The notes under the pieces: model-generated
Seen by the model: only the letters and a program-made list of their open reading frames with translations
Told to the model about the DNA's origin: nothing
Database searches by the model: none
Position numbers and translations under genes: made by a program
Part shown: positions 16,111 through 23,560 of the stretch, one piece after another
Layout: the number at the start of each line of letters is the position of its first letter
Position numbering within the stretch: position 1 is the stretch's first letter
NCBI GenBank assembly: GCA_028684915.1
Contig: JAQUEZ010000082.1
Coordinates: 1 to 24,445, forward strand
Length of the DNA: 24,445 nucleotides
Direction: 5' to 3'
From: Desulfobulbus sp.
GTDB taxonomy: Bacteria; Desulfobacterota; Desulfobulbia; Desulfobulbales; Desulfobulbaceae

Positions 16111-17196
16111 ATGCAAAAAATAATTGAAAATCTTCTAAAAAAAACACCTGGGTTAAAAGCAAAAGAAATTGCAAAAAAGGTTGGGAAAGAACGTAAATCA
16201 GTGAACTCTTTTCTCTATAGCCATAAAGACATTTTTACACAGGATGATAATTTTTGCTGGTTCTTGGTTACACCTCAAGAGCAAATTCTGGAGTTGAATA
16301 CTTATTGGGTTACAGCAGACTCGTTTGAAAAAAGTTTATCGCAAGTAGGTTGTTTATTAGAAAGCAGTTCTGAGTCTGTGCTTGTGAAAATTCCAGAAGG
16401 GTGCAAAATTATGCTAAATGCATCAGCAAGATTATTAGCTCTTCTTAACCAATTAATTTTTATAGGAAAAAAAGTTACTGTTGATTTAACATGCTGCGCA
16501 AATATTAAATCATTTTTTAATCGGGATGGATTTTTTGATCAACTCAGCAAGGATGTAAATATTATTCCAGAAAGGCCTAAAATTTCTGCCGCTGAAATAT
16601 ATAAAGGAAACAGTTCCGCTCTTGTTGAATTTGGTCCAATTGATCCTAAAAATGAAAATAAGGAACTTATTGGTCAGTTGGGCGAAAGATTTGTACAACA
16701 GTCAAATGTTCGTTACGAAGTAGCTGCATTAACTGTTTTTGGCGAGCTTATTGGAAATGTAACCGAGCACAGTGACAGTAAAATAAATGGATTTGCCGCG
16801 CTCCAAAAATATGGCGGTAATAAAAAACATATTCAGACCGTCGTTTCTGATAGTGGCCTTGGGATTGCAAAAACATTAAGACCCTCATTAAAACAATATT
16901 ATCCTAAACTTTATAATCTCTATAAAGAAGAAAATGTAAAACATGACGCTGATCTTGTTAAAACAGTATTAAGCACAGGTGGCATTAGTAGGTTTGGTGC
17001 GGGGCGGGGCCTGGGGTTTAAAAGCAGTTGCAATCAAGCTATGAAATTTGACGCAGAACTCTCTGTACGCCAAGAGCGATTTTGTTTGAATTTCACATAT
17101 AAAAACGGTGTATTAGTCAACGTCGAAAGTCTATTGAATTTGCCAAAAATTTTGGGTACACATCTATGTTTTGATTTTTTTGTTGACCCTGTTTGA
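16111..17196 (+). CDS. HTH-STAS-like-HATPase (GHKL) regulator
   Basis: The product is 361 residues and cytosolic. The N-terminus (about 1-52) is a winged-helix outline (GLKAKEIAKKVGKERKSVNSFL, then DDNFCWFLV). Residues about 90-150 look STAS-like (ILNASARLLALLNQLIFIGKK with VTVDL). The C-terminal half is a GHKL ATPase without a histidine-kinase dimerisation helix: N box GELIGNVTEHS (Glu212, Asn216), G1 DSGLGI (247-252), G2 GAGRGLGF (296-303). This resembles RsbW/anti-sigma-type kinases that work with a STAS partner, and the next gene encodes one. AGGATGG precedes the ATG. Base composition is clearly more AT-rich than the Tra block, which suggests a separate origin. Confidence 0.72.
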   Translation: MQKIIENLLKKTPGLKAKEIAKKVGKERKSVNSFLYSHKDIFTQDDNFCWFLVTPQEQILELNTYWVTADSFEKSLSQVGCLLESSSESVLVKIPEGCKIMLNASARLLALLNQLIFIGKKVTVDLTCCANIKSFFNRDGFFDQLSKDVNIIPERPKISAAEIYKGNSSALVEFGPIDPKNENKELIGQLGERFVQQSNVRYEVAALTVFGELIGNVTEHSDSKINGFAALQKYGGNKKHIQTVVSDSGLGIAKTLRPSLKQYYPKLYNLYKEENVKHDADLVKTVLSTGGISRFGAGRGLGFKSSCNQAMKFDAELSVRQERFCLNFTYKNGVLVNVESLLNLPKILGTHLCFDFFVDPV

Positions 17197-17197
17197 A

Positions 17198-17218
17198 AAA
17201 ACAGGTTAATTTAAGCAG
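17198..17218 (+). repeat. 21-nt AAAACAG...AGCAG repeat, copy 1
   Basis: It begins AAAACAGGTTAA, continues TTTAAGCAG and ends directly at the ATG of the STAS gene. It overlaps a small hairpin (CCTGTTT 17188-17194, AAACAGG 17199-17205). Related copies are at 17781 and 17859. Confidence 0.6.
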
Positions 17219-17773
17219 ATGAAAGTTAATGCAAATATAATAATAAACCTCGCAGAGCTTATTGGTTCTGATCTCGCTTTTGGTAACGAAGAGGGCAGAA
17301 GGATATATCAAAAATTATCTAGTGAATTGGACAAGCATCCAGGCAAAGATATTTTTGGCATTTCTCTCAAAGGAATAAAAGCAACAGACGCTTCCTTTCC
17401 AAGGGAAAGTGTCATTTCTCTCCTTAAGTCAAAAAAAGGTGAAATAGGGTTTTATTTATTAGAATTTTCAACAAATGACCTCAGGGACAACTGGGATTAC
17501 GCTGCAAAAGCAAAAGATCAACCGATTATCGTTTTAGGAAGAAATGGGTATGAGCTGATCGGTCCTGTGCTCACGACCGGTGCAAAGGAACTTCTGGACT
17601 TCATAATGAAAAAAGGGACAACAACTACTTCTAAGGTCGCCGAAGAATTTGGTGTCTCTGCTCAGAATGCCAGCGCCAAACTGAAAAAATTGTTTACGCA
17701 AGGCGTTATTATGGGGGCTAAAGAATCTGCGGAAACAGGAGGAGTGGAGTTCGTTTACCGAGCTATAAAATAA
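17219..17773 (+). CDS. STAS-like (DUF4325-type) protein with C-terminal winged helix
   Basis: The product is 184 residues. Residues 1-115 look like the STAS-like DUF4325 group: IINLAELIGSDLAFGNEEGR, then DIFGISLKGIKATDASFPRE and a central strand QPIIVLGRNGYELIG. Residues about 121-184 form a MarR-like winged helix (TTTTSKVAEEFGVSAQNASAKLKKL, wing near GGVEFVYRA). It follows the HATPase gene after 22 bases, and STAS/HATPase pairs are known partner-switch modules. A DNA-binding tail on the STAS partner suggests it may itself be the transcriptional output. There is no good ribosome-binding site before the ATG; instead the 21-nt repeat abuts it. A terminator follows the gene. Confidence 0.68.
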   Translation: MKVNANIIINLAELIGSDLAFGNEEGRRIYQKLSSELDKHPGKDIFGISLKGIKATDASFPRESVISLLKSKKGEIGFYLLEFSTNDLRDNWDYAAKAKDQPIIVLGRNGYELIGPVLTTGAKELLDFIMKKGTTTTSKVAEEFGVSAQNASAKLKKLFTQGVIMGAKESAETGGVEFVYRAIK

Positions 17774-17780
17774 ATCTGAT

Positions 17781-17801
17781 AAAACAGCTTGCGTTAATCA
17801 G
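17781..17801 (+). repeat. 21-nt repeat, copy 2, inside an inverted repeat
   Basis: It begins AAAACAGCTTGCG and ends TTAATCAG. It lies inside a hairpin with 8-bp arms AATCTGAT (17773-17780) and ATCAGATT (17797-17804), and its end forms the perfect palindrome TTAATCAGATTAA (17794-17806). Confidence 0.55.
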
Positions 17802-17823
17802 ATTAATGCTATATCTTACAGGG

Positions 17824-17845
17824 AGTCGCCACGAGCGGCTTTTTT
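17824..17845 (+). terminator. Terminator after the STAS gene
   Basis: AGTCGC (17824-17829) pairs with GCGGCT (17835-17840), including one T-G pair, followed by six T. It separates the HATPase/STAS unit from the ubiquitin-like cassette. Confidence 0.65.
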
Positions 17846-17858
17846 AAAGCCCTCTGGT

Positions 17859-17879
17859 AAAACAGATTAAGTTAAGCAG
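17859..17879 (+). repeat. 21-nt repeat, copy 3, upstream of the Ubl gene
   Basis: It begins AAAACAGATTAA and ends GTTAAGCAG. It agrees with copy 1 at 18 of 21 positions and stands just before the AAGAGG ribosome-binding site of the Ubl gene, where it could be an operator. Confidence 0.6.
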
Positions 17880-17895
17880 AAAGAGGTATTAAACA

Positions 17896-18168
17896 ATGAA
17901 CAACGGCAACGGTAACGACCAAGCACCTGGTCAAAACAAAACTTACTCGATCATCGTAAACGGAAGGCCGCGTGAGGTGACTGAGCACAAGCTGACCTAT
18001 CTTCAAGTGGTTCAGTTGGCCTATCCTGGCGAGCAACCAACAGAAAAGATTGTCTACACGGTAACTTTTTCTAATCCACACGGTCATGACGGTACGTTGG
18101 TAGATGGCCAAAACGTCCAAATCAAAAATGGGATAATTTTCAATGTCAAAAAAACTGATCAATCTTAA
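17896..18168 (+). CDS. Multiubiquitin-family ubiquitin-like protein (single domain)
   Basis: The product is 90 residues. After a polar 14-residue tail comes one beta-grasp domain of the bacterial multiubiquitin family: KTYSIIVNGRPREVTEHKLT, VVQLAYPGEQPTEKIVYTVTF, GTLVDGQNVQIKNGIIFNVKKTDQS. Family members are conjugation modifiers found with E1-like enzymes and often carry several tandem domains; this has only one. It ends KTDQS with no Gly-Gly, so either the tail is trimmed or a non-glycine end is activated. AAGAGG precedes the ATG. The last 26 bases overlap the E1 gene, so the exact C-terminus is encoded in the overlap. Confidence 0.82.
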   Translation: MNNGNGNDQAPGQNKTYSIIVNGRPREVTEHKLTYLQVVQLAYPGEQPTEKIVYTVTFSNPHGHDGTLVDGQNVQIKNGIIFNVKKTDQS

Positions 18169-19330
18169 TCCTGATTTGCAGAGATTACAGGATGAGGGAT
18201 ACGAAGTTGAAGTACGTGACTGTTACTTGTTGCTCCACTCTATTCCCTACGTTAATTCGCAGTGTGAAATTGCAACGGGAACCCTTGTGACCGATCTCAC
18301 GCTGAATAATGACCGAACTCAGCGGCCTAGCGATCATCTTGTGTGGTTTTCTGGTGAATACCCATGCAACAAAGACGGGTCTAATATTACGGCACTCCGC
18401 AATTCTACTGCCACCCAAACCCTGTGTGAAGGGCTTGTGATCCAACACCGGTTTTCATGTAAACCCCCAGAAGGCTATGAGGATTACTATACAAAGATGA
18501 CACGGTATGTGGAGATCATCTCAAATCAAGCACGTGCTATTGATCCTTCAGTTACAGCACAAACCTTCAAGCCTGTTGAATCACTTGAGGAGGACTCGGT
18601 CTTTCTTTACAGAGATTCAGCCTCTAGCCGCGTCGGAATTGCTGGCCTGGCGAAAAAACTTGCTATGGCCAAAGTGGCCATAGTGGGGTTGGGTGGCACT
18701 GGTTCTTATGTGTTGGATCTCACATCGAAGACGCATGTGTGCGAAATCCATTTGTTCGATGGAGATCAATTTCTACAGCACAACGCGTTTCGGGCTCCTG
18801 GTGCAGCATCTTTTGCAAGCTTAGAGGGAAATCCTTCTAAGGTTGCTTACTACGCAGACATTTACAGCAAAATGCGCCGAGGTATCTGCCCTCATCACGG
18901 ATTTATAGACGAAAAGACAGTCAATCAGCTTGTTGGCTTCGACTTTGTTTTTCTATGTGTGGACAAACCAGCTGTACGCAAATTAGTGTCCGATTTTTTG
19001 CATGACCAAAAAATACCGTTCATTGATGTCGGCATGGAACTTGAGCTAATCGAAGAACAGCAATGCTTGATCGGAATCAGTCGGGTGACTTTGAGTACAC
19101 CCGAAAAGTCAGATCACTTTTTCCGGCATGTATCCTGCGAGGAGAACGGTGCGGATGATTTATATAGGAGCAATATTCAGGTAGCAGACCTGAACGCTAT
19201 GAATGCGGCCTTGGCGGTGGTTAAGTGGAAGAAACACTGTGGCTTCTACCAGGATTGTTACAAGGAGCATCAATCCGCTTATGCTATAAACACACATCAA
19301 CTCACTCGCGACGAAACTATAAGCCTATGA
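18143..19330 (+). CDS. ThiF/E1-like ubiquitin-activating enzyme with DUF6791-like N-terminal domain
   Basis: The product is 395 residues. Residues 1-150 resemble the DUF6791 domain that precedes ThiF domains in such cassettes (DCYLLLHSIPYVNSQ, SDHLVWFSGEYP). From about 160 there is an E1 adenylation fold: VAIVGLGGTGSYVLDL (GLGGTGS 182-188), HLFDGDQFLQHNAFR (about 203-217), a conserved Lys at about 233, and FVFLCVDKPAVRKL (268-281). The enzyme should adenylate the C-terminus of the Ubl using ATP. A candidate catalytic cysteine is Cys332 in HVSCEENG. Whether the N-terminal domain replaces a separate E2 cannot be told. The stop overlaps the next ATG (ATGA). Confidence 0.85.
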   Translation: MSKKLINLNPDLQRLQDEGYEVEVRDCYLLLHSIPYVNSQCEIATGTLVTDLTLNNDRTQRPSDHLVWFSGEYPCNKDGSNITALRNSTATQTLCEGLVIQHRFSCKPPEGYEDYYTKMTRYVEIISNQARAIDPSVTAQTFKPVESLEEDSVFLYRDSASSRVGIAGLAKKLAMAKVAIVGLGGTGSYVLDLTSKTHVCEIHLFDGDQFLQHNAFRAPGAASFASLEGNPSKVAYYADIYSKMRRGICPHHGFIDEKTVNQLVGFDFVFLCVDKPAVRKLVSDFLHDQKIPFIDVGMELELIEEQQCLIGISRVTLSTPEKSDHFFRHVSCEENGADDLYRSNIQVADLNAMNAALAVVKWKKHCGFYQDCYKEHQSAYAINTHQLTRDETISL

Positions 19331-19800
19331 CCGGCAGCAAGCGGCAAACACATATCTCTCATCAATTCGTTGAGTTCATCCCTGAACGACTTGATGAGGG
19401 TGTGCTTTATATCTCTAAACGGTACGGCACAGCCGTTCACAAGTGCTGTTGTGGGTGCGGTGAGGAAGTTGTTACCCCTCTGAACCCGGCGGATTGGTCG
19501 CTGCGGTTGGATGGAAATGTTATAACGCTTTCCCCCTCCATTGGTAATTGGAGCTATGCTTGCCAGTCGCATTACTGGATTCGAAGAAGCAAGGTGGTCT
19601 GGGCTGGCCAAATGTCGCAACAGCGAATTGAAAAAGGGCGGGCGCTCGAACGCGCCACCAAGCAGGCATACTTCGAAACGGTAAATCGCAGGAAGTCCCT
19701 CCCCCCCCAATCACCGTCAAACGAAGCCTCCCCTCGGAAAGATGAACCGGGGCTGCTCTATAGCATTTGGATGGCCATCAAACACTGGTTGAATCTCTAA
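19327..19800 (+). CDS. DUF6527 protein of the ubiquitin-like cassette
   Basis: The product is 157 residues. It has the family's HQFVEFIPERLDEGVLYIS, then AVHKCCCGCGEEVVTPLNP (cysteines 40-42 and 44) and ITLSPSIGNWSYACQSHYWI (Ser71, Cys79, His82). The cysteine/histidine pattern suggests a bound zinc. DUF6527 genes regularly follow multiubiquitin and ThiF genes. A role in processing or removing the modifier would complete the cassette, but I infer this from context only. The last 60 residues are polar, and the final LLYSIWMAIKHWLNL could form an amphipathic helix. The gene is translationally coupled to E1. No JAB-type deubiquitinase or separate E2 gene is present. Confidence 0.75.
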   Translation: MTGSKRQTHISHQFVEFIPERLDEGVLYISKRYGTAVHKCCCGCGEEVVTPLNPADWSLRLDGNVITLSPSIGNWSYACQSHYWIRRSKVVWAGQMSQQRIEKGRALERATKQAYFETVNRRKSLPPQSPSNEASPRKDEPGLLYSIWMAIKHWLNL

Positions 19801-19818
19801 AAAAAAGGATACGCCGGA

Positions 19819-19852
19819 ATAGCCCTTTTTGCTGGAGGCAAAAAAGGGCTAT
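19819..19852 (+). terminator. Hairpin after the ubiquitin-like cassette
   Basis: ATAGCCCTTTTTGC and GCAAAAAAGGGCTAT form a long inverted repeat around CTGGAG-like loop bases. It begins 18 bases past the DUF6527 stop and can serve transcripts from either side. Confidence 0.7.
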
Positions 19853-19898
19853 AGGGCTATTATTGCCCAACCCCTCGAAAAGGTAAAATTAGCTTCTT

Positions 19899-21104
19899 CT
19901 ACAAATCATCCTTATCTCCTTCCTGCATAGAGCGACGCCAGAAATCGGGATTTTCGTAGCGTGCTGCCAGAGCCTCGATGTCGACCGGCGGAGTACCAGT
20001 GGTGAAGTCAAAGTTGCCAGTCAGATTGACATTACGCCAGGCGACTGGCGAAACACATGTACCGTTGCACAACTTTGGTAAGGATTCCTGTAGGAAAGTC
20101 GATTGGTTTTGCCTGACGGGGCGAATTGCCCTGACGTAGGAGCCCCTGCAAGAAAGCCACGGCTTCCAGCAGCGGCGAATCGTCGATCAAGCCAGCGAAG
20201 TCCAGTGCGCAGAACAAATGGCGCAGGTTGAGTTTGAATTTGAATTGCAACGTGCCGTAATAAGACCACTCGAATGCGGTCTTGTCGAATTCGATGTTTC
20301 GCATGTAATCAGAGACCACAGCAAACTGTTCGGGTTCAAGCAAAGAGAACGCTTTCTGCCTGATCTCAGAAAATGGGGTTTGATCCGTGATCGAATCATC
20401 AAGAAACAGGTTCAGGACCTGGCCTGCCGCCTTCAGGTTGGCGCTTGCCTCTGTCATGGCTTTTACTGCTGCCGTTTCAGAGGCAAGTTTGGCTTGTTTC
20501 TGGTATTGATCGACGAGATGGATGAAGGCGTCAACCAGATTGTCGTTGATTTGGCGGAAACGGTGATAGGCAAAACATAGCAGATACAAGCGGGCCGTCG
20601 GCGATGCCATTCGTTGCAGCTTGTAGACTGTGTAGAACTGTACCAATGAGGCATAGTACTTCACGCTCTCATTGGATAAGCCAGCAGATGCCAGAAAGGT
20701 TTGACTGAACTCATACAATTGCTGAAAAAACTTACGCCGCTCGACCTCTCGGCGTAGCTCTGCGTAACTAAAATCCTTTGGCTCGTGCTTGAGTATACTG
20801 ATTCGGTACATGCCCTCGTCCACTTGAAGCAGGGACTCCAGTTGCTGCTCGACCGCCGGCGTCATCGCCTTCTCTCCTTGGTGTCGTCTTCGAGCTTCTT
20901 CAAGTGATAACCCAAAGCGTCGACCAGGTTGTCGGAGAGTTGCCGATAGCGTTGCCAGGCATAGCACAGCAAATACAGGTAAGTCTGGCCAGGCTTGATC
21001 CGACGCAAGTCATAGATCGTGTAATAGTTGGCAAGGCTGGCGTAGTAGGCAATATTTAACTGCGAGATGCCGAGACTGGGCAGCAGCGCTTTCGCGATCA
21101 AGTA
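19899..21104 (-). pseudogene. tnpA: Tn3-family transposase gene, mosaic and broken
   Basis: There are three pieces in the order 5' to 3' on the - strand. 20862-21101 encodes LGISQLNIAYYASLANYYTI, DLRRIKPGQTYLYLLCYAWQ, RYRQLSDNLVDAL, a Tn3-family TnpA segment. 20032-20865 continues in another frame (MTPAVEQQLESLLQ, ILKHEPKDFSYAELRREVER, then a second YYASLVQFYTVYKLQR and NDNLVDAF, AGQVLNLFLDDSITDQTPF). 19899-20048 is in a third frame and is a TnpA C-terminus (PVAWRNVNLTGNFDF). The DDE catalytic core between the last two is deleted and the N-terminus is lost at the right miniature element. The same domain occurs twice in a row, so two different tnpA genes were probably joined. It cannot be active. 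Confidence 0.85.
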
Positions 21105-21285
21105 GGGGTCGATTCATAATTCGGAAAAAACCGTACGTTTACGATAAATAAATGTAAGCATTACAGGCTGTTCCTGATTTCGCGCTCAGCACGCTATGGG
21201 TTTGAAAAGGTCGAGCATAACAGGTTGTTTTTTCGTAATTAATTTTGCCTTACCGTGCTTAAATTTCCTTTTCTGCGGCGACCCC
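21105..21285 (-). mobile_element. TIME-like miniature element with Tn3-family ends (right copy)
   Basis: This is an inverted copy of the element at 128-311. The inner end begins GGGGTCGATTCATAATTCGG (21105 on) and the outer end, read inward from 21285, begins GGGGTCGCCGCAGAAAAGG. One base is missing compared with the left copy in the outer repeat. The flanks AAGTA and TACAT are not a duplication. Its inner edge abuts the truncated tnpA. With the left copy it makes the island look like one composite unit with both outer ends facing out. Confidence 0.8.
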
Positions 21286-21313
21286 TACATGCGGAAACAA
21301 GAATTCAATCAAT

Positions 21314-21351
21314 AAAAAAAGGGGATAGCATCCTGTTTGGACACTATCCCC
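21314..21351 (-). terminator. nrfA terminator
   Basis: GGGGATAG (21321-21328) pairs with CTATCCCC (21344-21351). On the - strand the stem is followed by seven T, a textbook Rho-independent terminator 115 bases past the nrfA stop. Confidence 0.85.
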
Positions 21352-21465
21352 ATCTAAAACACAGGAGAAAGCAGTCAGTTCGACATTCTGAATTTTATAA
21401 AACTACACCATCGAGCAAAATGATAAAAATTTCATCAAGCTCACCCCTGTCACACAATCTGCCGC

Positions 21466-22914
21466 TTACTTCTGAGCAGCATAAGGATCTTTGAGTTCCT
21501 GCTCAGGCTTGAACATAAGTTTCTTAGCGCCACGATTGTTTGTGTATTTTTGAAGTTCAAGATCAATTTTTACAGGTACATCAACACCAGCCTTGGTCAA
21601 GGCCTGACGCAGCAAGGCTTCTGCTTTGCCAGCATTCATGGTGGCATCACTCAGAATTCGCATCGCCTCGGTTGGGTTGTGAAAGCCGGTTGAGTTCTCA
21701 GCACCGAAGAAGAGGATACGATAAAAGCCTTCTTCATAATAATCTTTAGCCTGATCGTAGAGTGCTTTATCAATCTGCTTACCTGCAGCCTGCTGTTTGT
21801 GCGTCAACTCGAACAGTTTGGCAACCGTGGCCACGGCATACCCGGAACGGATGAACTGTGAAGCCGCACGGTCCTGAATGGTAAGAACCTGTTCCCTCAA
21901 CCATTCCGCTTTTTCGCTGTGGCATTGTTGGCAGGCCTTGAAGTCATTTTTAAACGGGCTCATAATCCGGTGGTCGGAGACCTTCTTGCTGCCCACTTTG
22001 GTGTATGGCATGTGACAGTCAGCGCAGGCCACGCCAGCCATCCAGTGAACGCTCTTGTTAGAGAACATTTCGAATTCAGGGTGGCGGATAAAGCCTAATT
22101 TGAAGCCAGTCACGGCTTGAGTCCATTCACCATAAGACTTGTCGCTGCGAATTTTCTTAATGATGTTCTCGATTGCAATATTGCCCATCTTACTGCCTTC
22201 CCAGGGTAAGAAAACATCCTTTGATTTCATCTCCTCAGTTTTTTGGATCACGTAACTGACATGGCATTGCGCACAAACCAAGGTGCGCTTGTCCTGGTTG
22301 GTCAGTTTTGTCTGGTCAACACCAAGCGTTTGTAACGCTTTCCCCAGCGTAAACCCACGTGAAATCTTAAGGGACAGATCCTTGTTGTCGTGGCAGTCTA
22401 TACATGCAACGCCGAGTTCCCTGTGTTCTTCCGGGATAAGATTTTTTGCTTCGTTGTAAGGTTTTGAGAAATAGTCAAGACCATGTTTCTCTGCCAGTTG
22501 CGGGGCATAGGGCGTCTTGCAGCTCAGGCAGGAGCCGCCAGCCTTCACCCGTGAGGGGTCAACTTCTGACTGGTCTCGCATCATATTAAAGTGGCCGCGG
22601 GGCTCATTGTACTCTATGCCAAATCCCCAACCATTAAACAGTAAGGCGTTAAACGGATATTCTGACAACTTATCGTAGACCTTACCGCCGTCATTGCCCT
22701 TCTTGTACTTGCTTTTGCCTTCGGGTGTTGGCAGGGCGGTTGCCTTCCAGCCTTCATATTCTTCAGGATAATTCTTACCCCAGATTGCCGGATCAATAGT
22801 GCCATCCGGAATATCAGCTATATTGACCTTCTTGGCCTCGGGAGGGGAACAGGAGGTGACCATGGCGACAGTCAGCGCTGATGTCATGAGTACAGCAAGC
22901 AGTCTTTTCTTCAT
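21466..22914 (-). CDS. nrfA: Cytochrome c nitrite reductase NrfA (ammonia-forming)
   Basis: The product is 482 residues, the usual NrfA length. It reduces nitrite to ammonia with six electrons in the periplasm. The signal peptide ends in a lipobox-like MVTSCS, so it is probably a membrane-anchored lipoprotein. There are five haem sites in order: CLSCK (active-site haem with lysine ligand), CIDCH, CAQCH, CADCH in VACADCHMPY, and CQQCH. SDHRIMSP carries a conserved active-site histidine region. AGGAG precedes the ATG. It lies 39 bases after nrfH, and the two form the NrfHA complex. The gene is intact and lies outside the island. Confidence 0.97.
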   Translation of the reverse strand: MKKRLLAVLMTSALTVAMVTSCSPPEAKKVNIADIPDGTIDPAIWGKNYPEEYEGWKATALPTPEGKSKYKKGNDGGKVYDKLSEYPFNALLFNGWGFGIEYNEPRGHFNMMRDQSEVDPSRVKAGGSCLSCKTPYAPQLAEKHGLDYFSKPYNEAKNLIPEEHRELGVACIDCHDNKDLSLKISRGFTLGKALQTLGVDQTKLTNQDKRTLVCAQCHVSYVIQKTEEMKSKDVFLPWEGSKMGNIAIENIIKKIRSDKSYGEWTQAVTGFKLGFIRHPEFEMFSNKSVHWMAGVACADCHMPYTKVGSKKVSDHRIMSPFKNDFKACQQCHSEKAEWLREQVLTIQDRAASQFIRSGYAVATVAKLFELTHKQQAAGKQIDKALYDQAKDYYEEGFYRILFFGAENSTGFHNPTEAMRILSDATMNAGKAEALLRQALTKAGVDVPVKIDLELQKYTNNRGAKKLMFKPEQELKDPYAAQK

Positions 22915-22953
22915 AAACGAATACTCCTGAGTGATGTTTAATTAGTACAGTGT

Positions 22954-23409
22954 TTAGAATGCACCAGTGCCCGTATGGGTAATCCGGCGATGGCAACTCC
23001 AACAGATGCGAGAAGTGTCCATTTGGGATACCAGGGTGTTATGGCAACGGATGCAGTTAGCCTTGAGCACGTCAGCGCCATGGTCTGAAATTGTGATTCG
23101 TTCCGGCACAGTGCCCGTGTTGAAAACCAGGACGTCTTTCATGCCGTCTATGGCTTTCCATATGTAATGGGTCACAAGATTATTATTAGGGAGGTGACAT
23201 TCAACGCATAGCAACCGACGATGCGCGCCGTTATGCATATAGGCGGTGTATTGTGGCTTCATTACATGGCAGCTAGCACAGAAAGCCGGTGATTCCGACT
23301 TGGCCAATAACTGCGGGGGCCCAAACAGCAGAAAGAGACCAAGCAATGCCGTACAGATGACTATTGCACCTGCTATTATCGGTCGCTGTTTACTAGAAAC
23401 TGTTCCCAT
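22954..23409 (-). CDS. nrfH: NrfH, tetrahaem quinol dehydrogenase
   Basis: This 151-residue NapC/NirT-family protein passes electrons from menaquinol to NrfA. One N-terminal membrane anchor is present (about residues 11-31), followed by four haem sites: CASCHVM (the first haem takes a methionine ligand), CVECH, CIRCH and CWSCH. KPQYTAYMHNGAHRRLLCVE is typical of NrfH. GTAAGGGGAAT precedes the ATG. Together with nrfA it marks a respiratory ammonification operon. Confidence 0.95.
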   Translation of the reverse strand: MGTVSSKQRPIIAGAIVICTALLGLFLLFGPPQLLAKSESPAFCASCHVMKPQYTAYMHNGAHRRLLCVECHLPNNNLVTHYIWKAIDGMKDVLVFNTGTVPERITISDHGADVLKANCIRCHNTLVSQMDTSRICWSCHRRITHTGTGAF

Positions 23410-23560
23410 ATTCCCCTTACTCCATGATTAGGTGCAAGAAACTACAGGCACTGGCAATCAACCTGTGGTTACGATGCCAACTCTTACTTTCCTGACTTTT
23501 TATATTGGGTGCCATCTCTTAGGTCTCGGCCAGGTCGATTTGTCGATCTGCCGCGTCCAA
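23410..23560. promoter_or_regulatory. Gap upstream of nrfH
   Basis: This 151-base gap carries no gene and could hold the nrfHA promoter. I see no clear palindrome or -35/-10 pair that I would defend. Confidence 0.3.

Noticed and set aside
17198..17879. CRISPR array or integron attC sites
   Set aside because: The three 21-nt repeats are unevenly spaced, two flank a protein gene, and they lack the long imperfect palindrome of attC and the regular spacers of CRISPR.
123..21290. Target-site duplication around the whole island or either miniature element
   Set aside because: The 5-bp flanks (TTTAT, AACCA, AAGTA, TACAT) do not match in any pairing.
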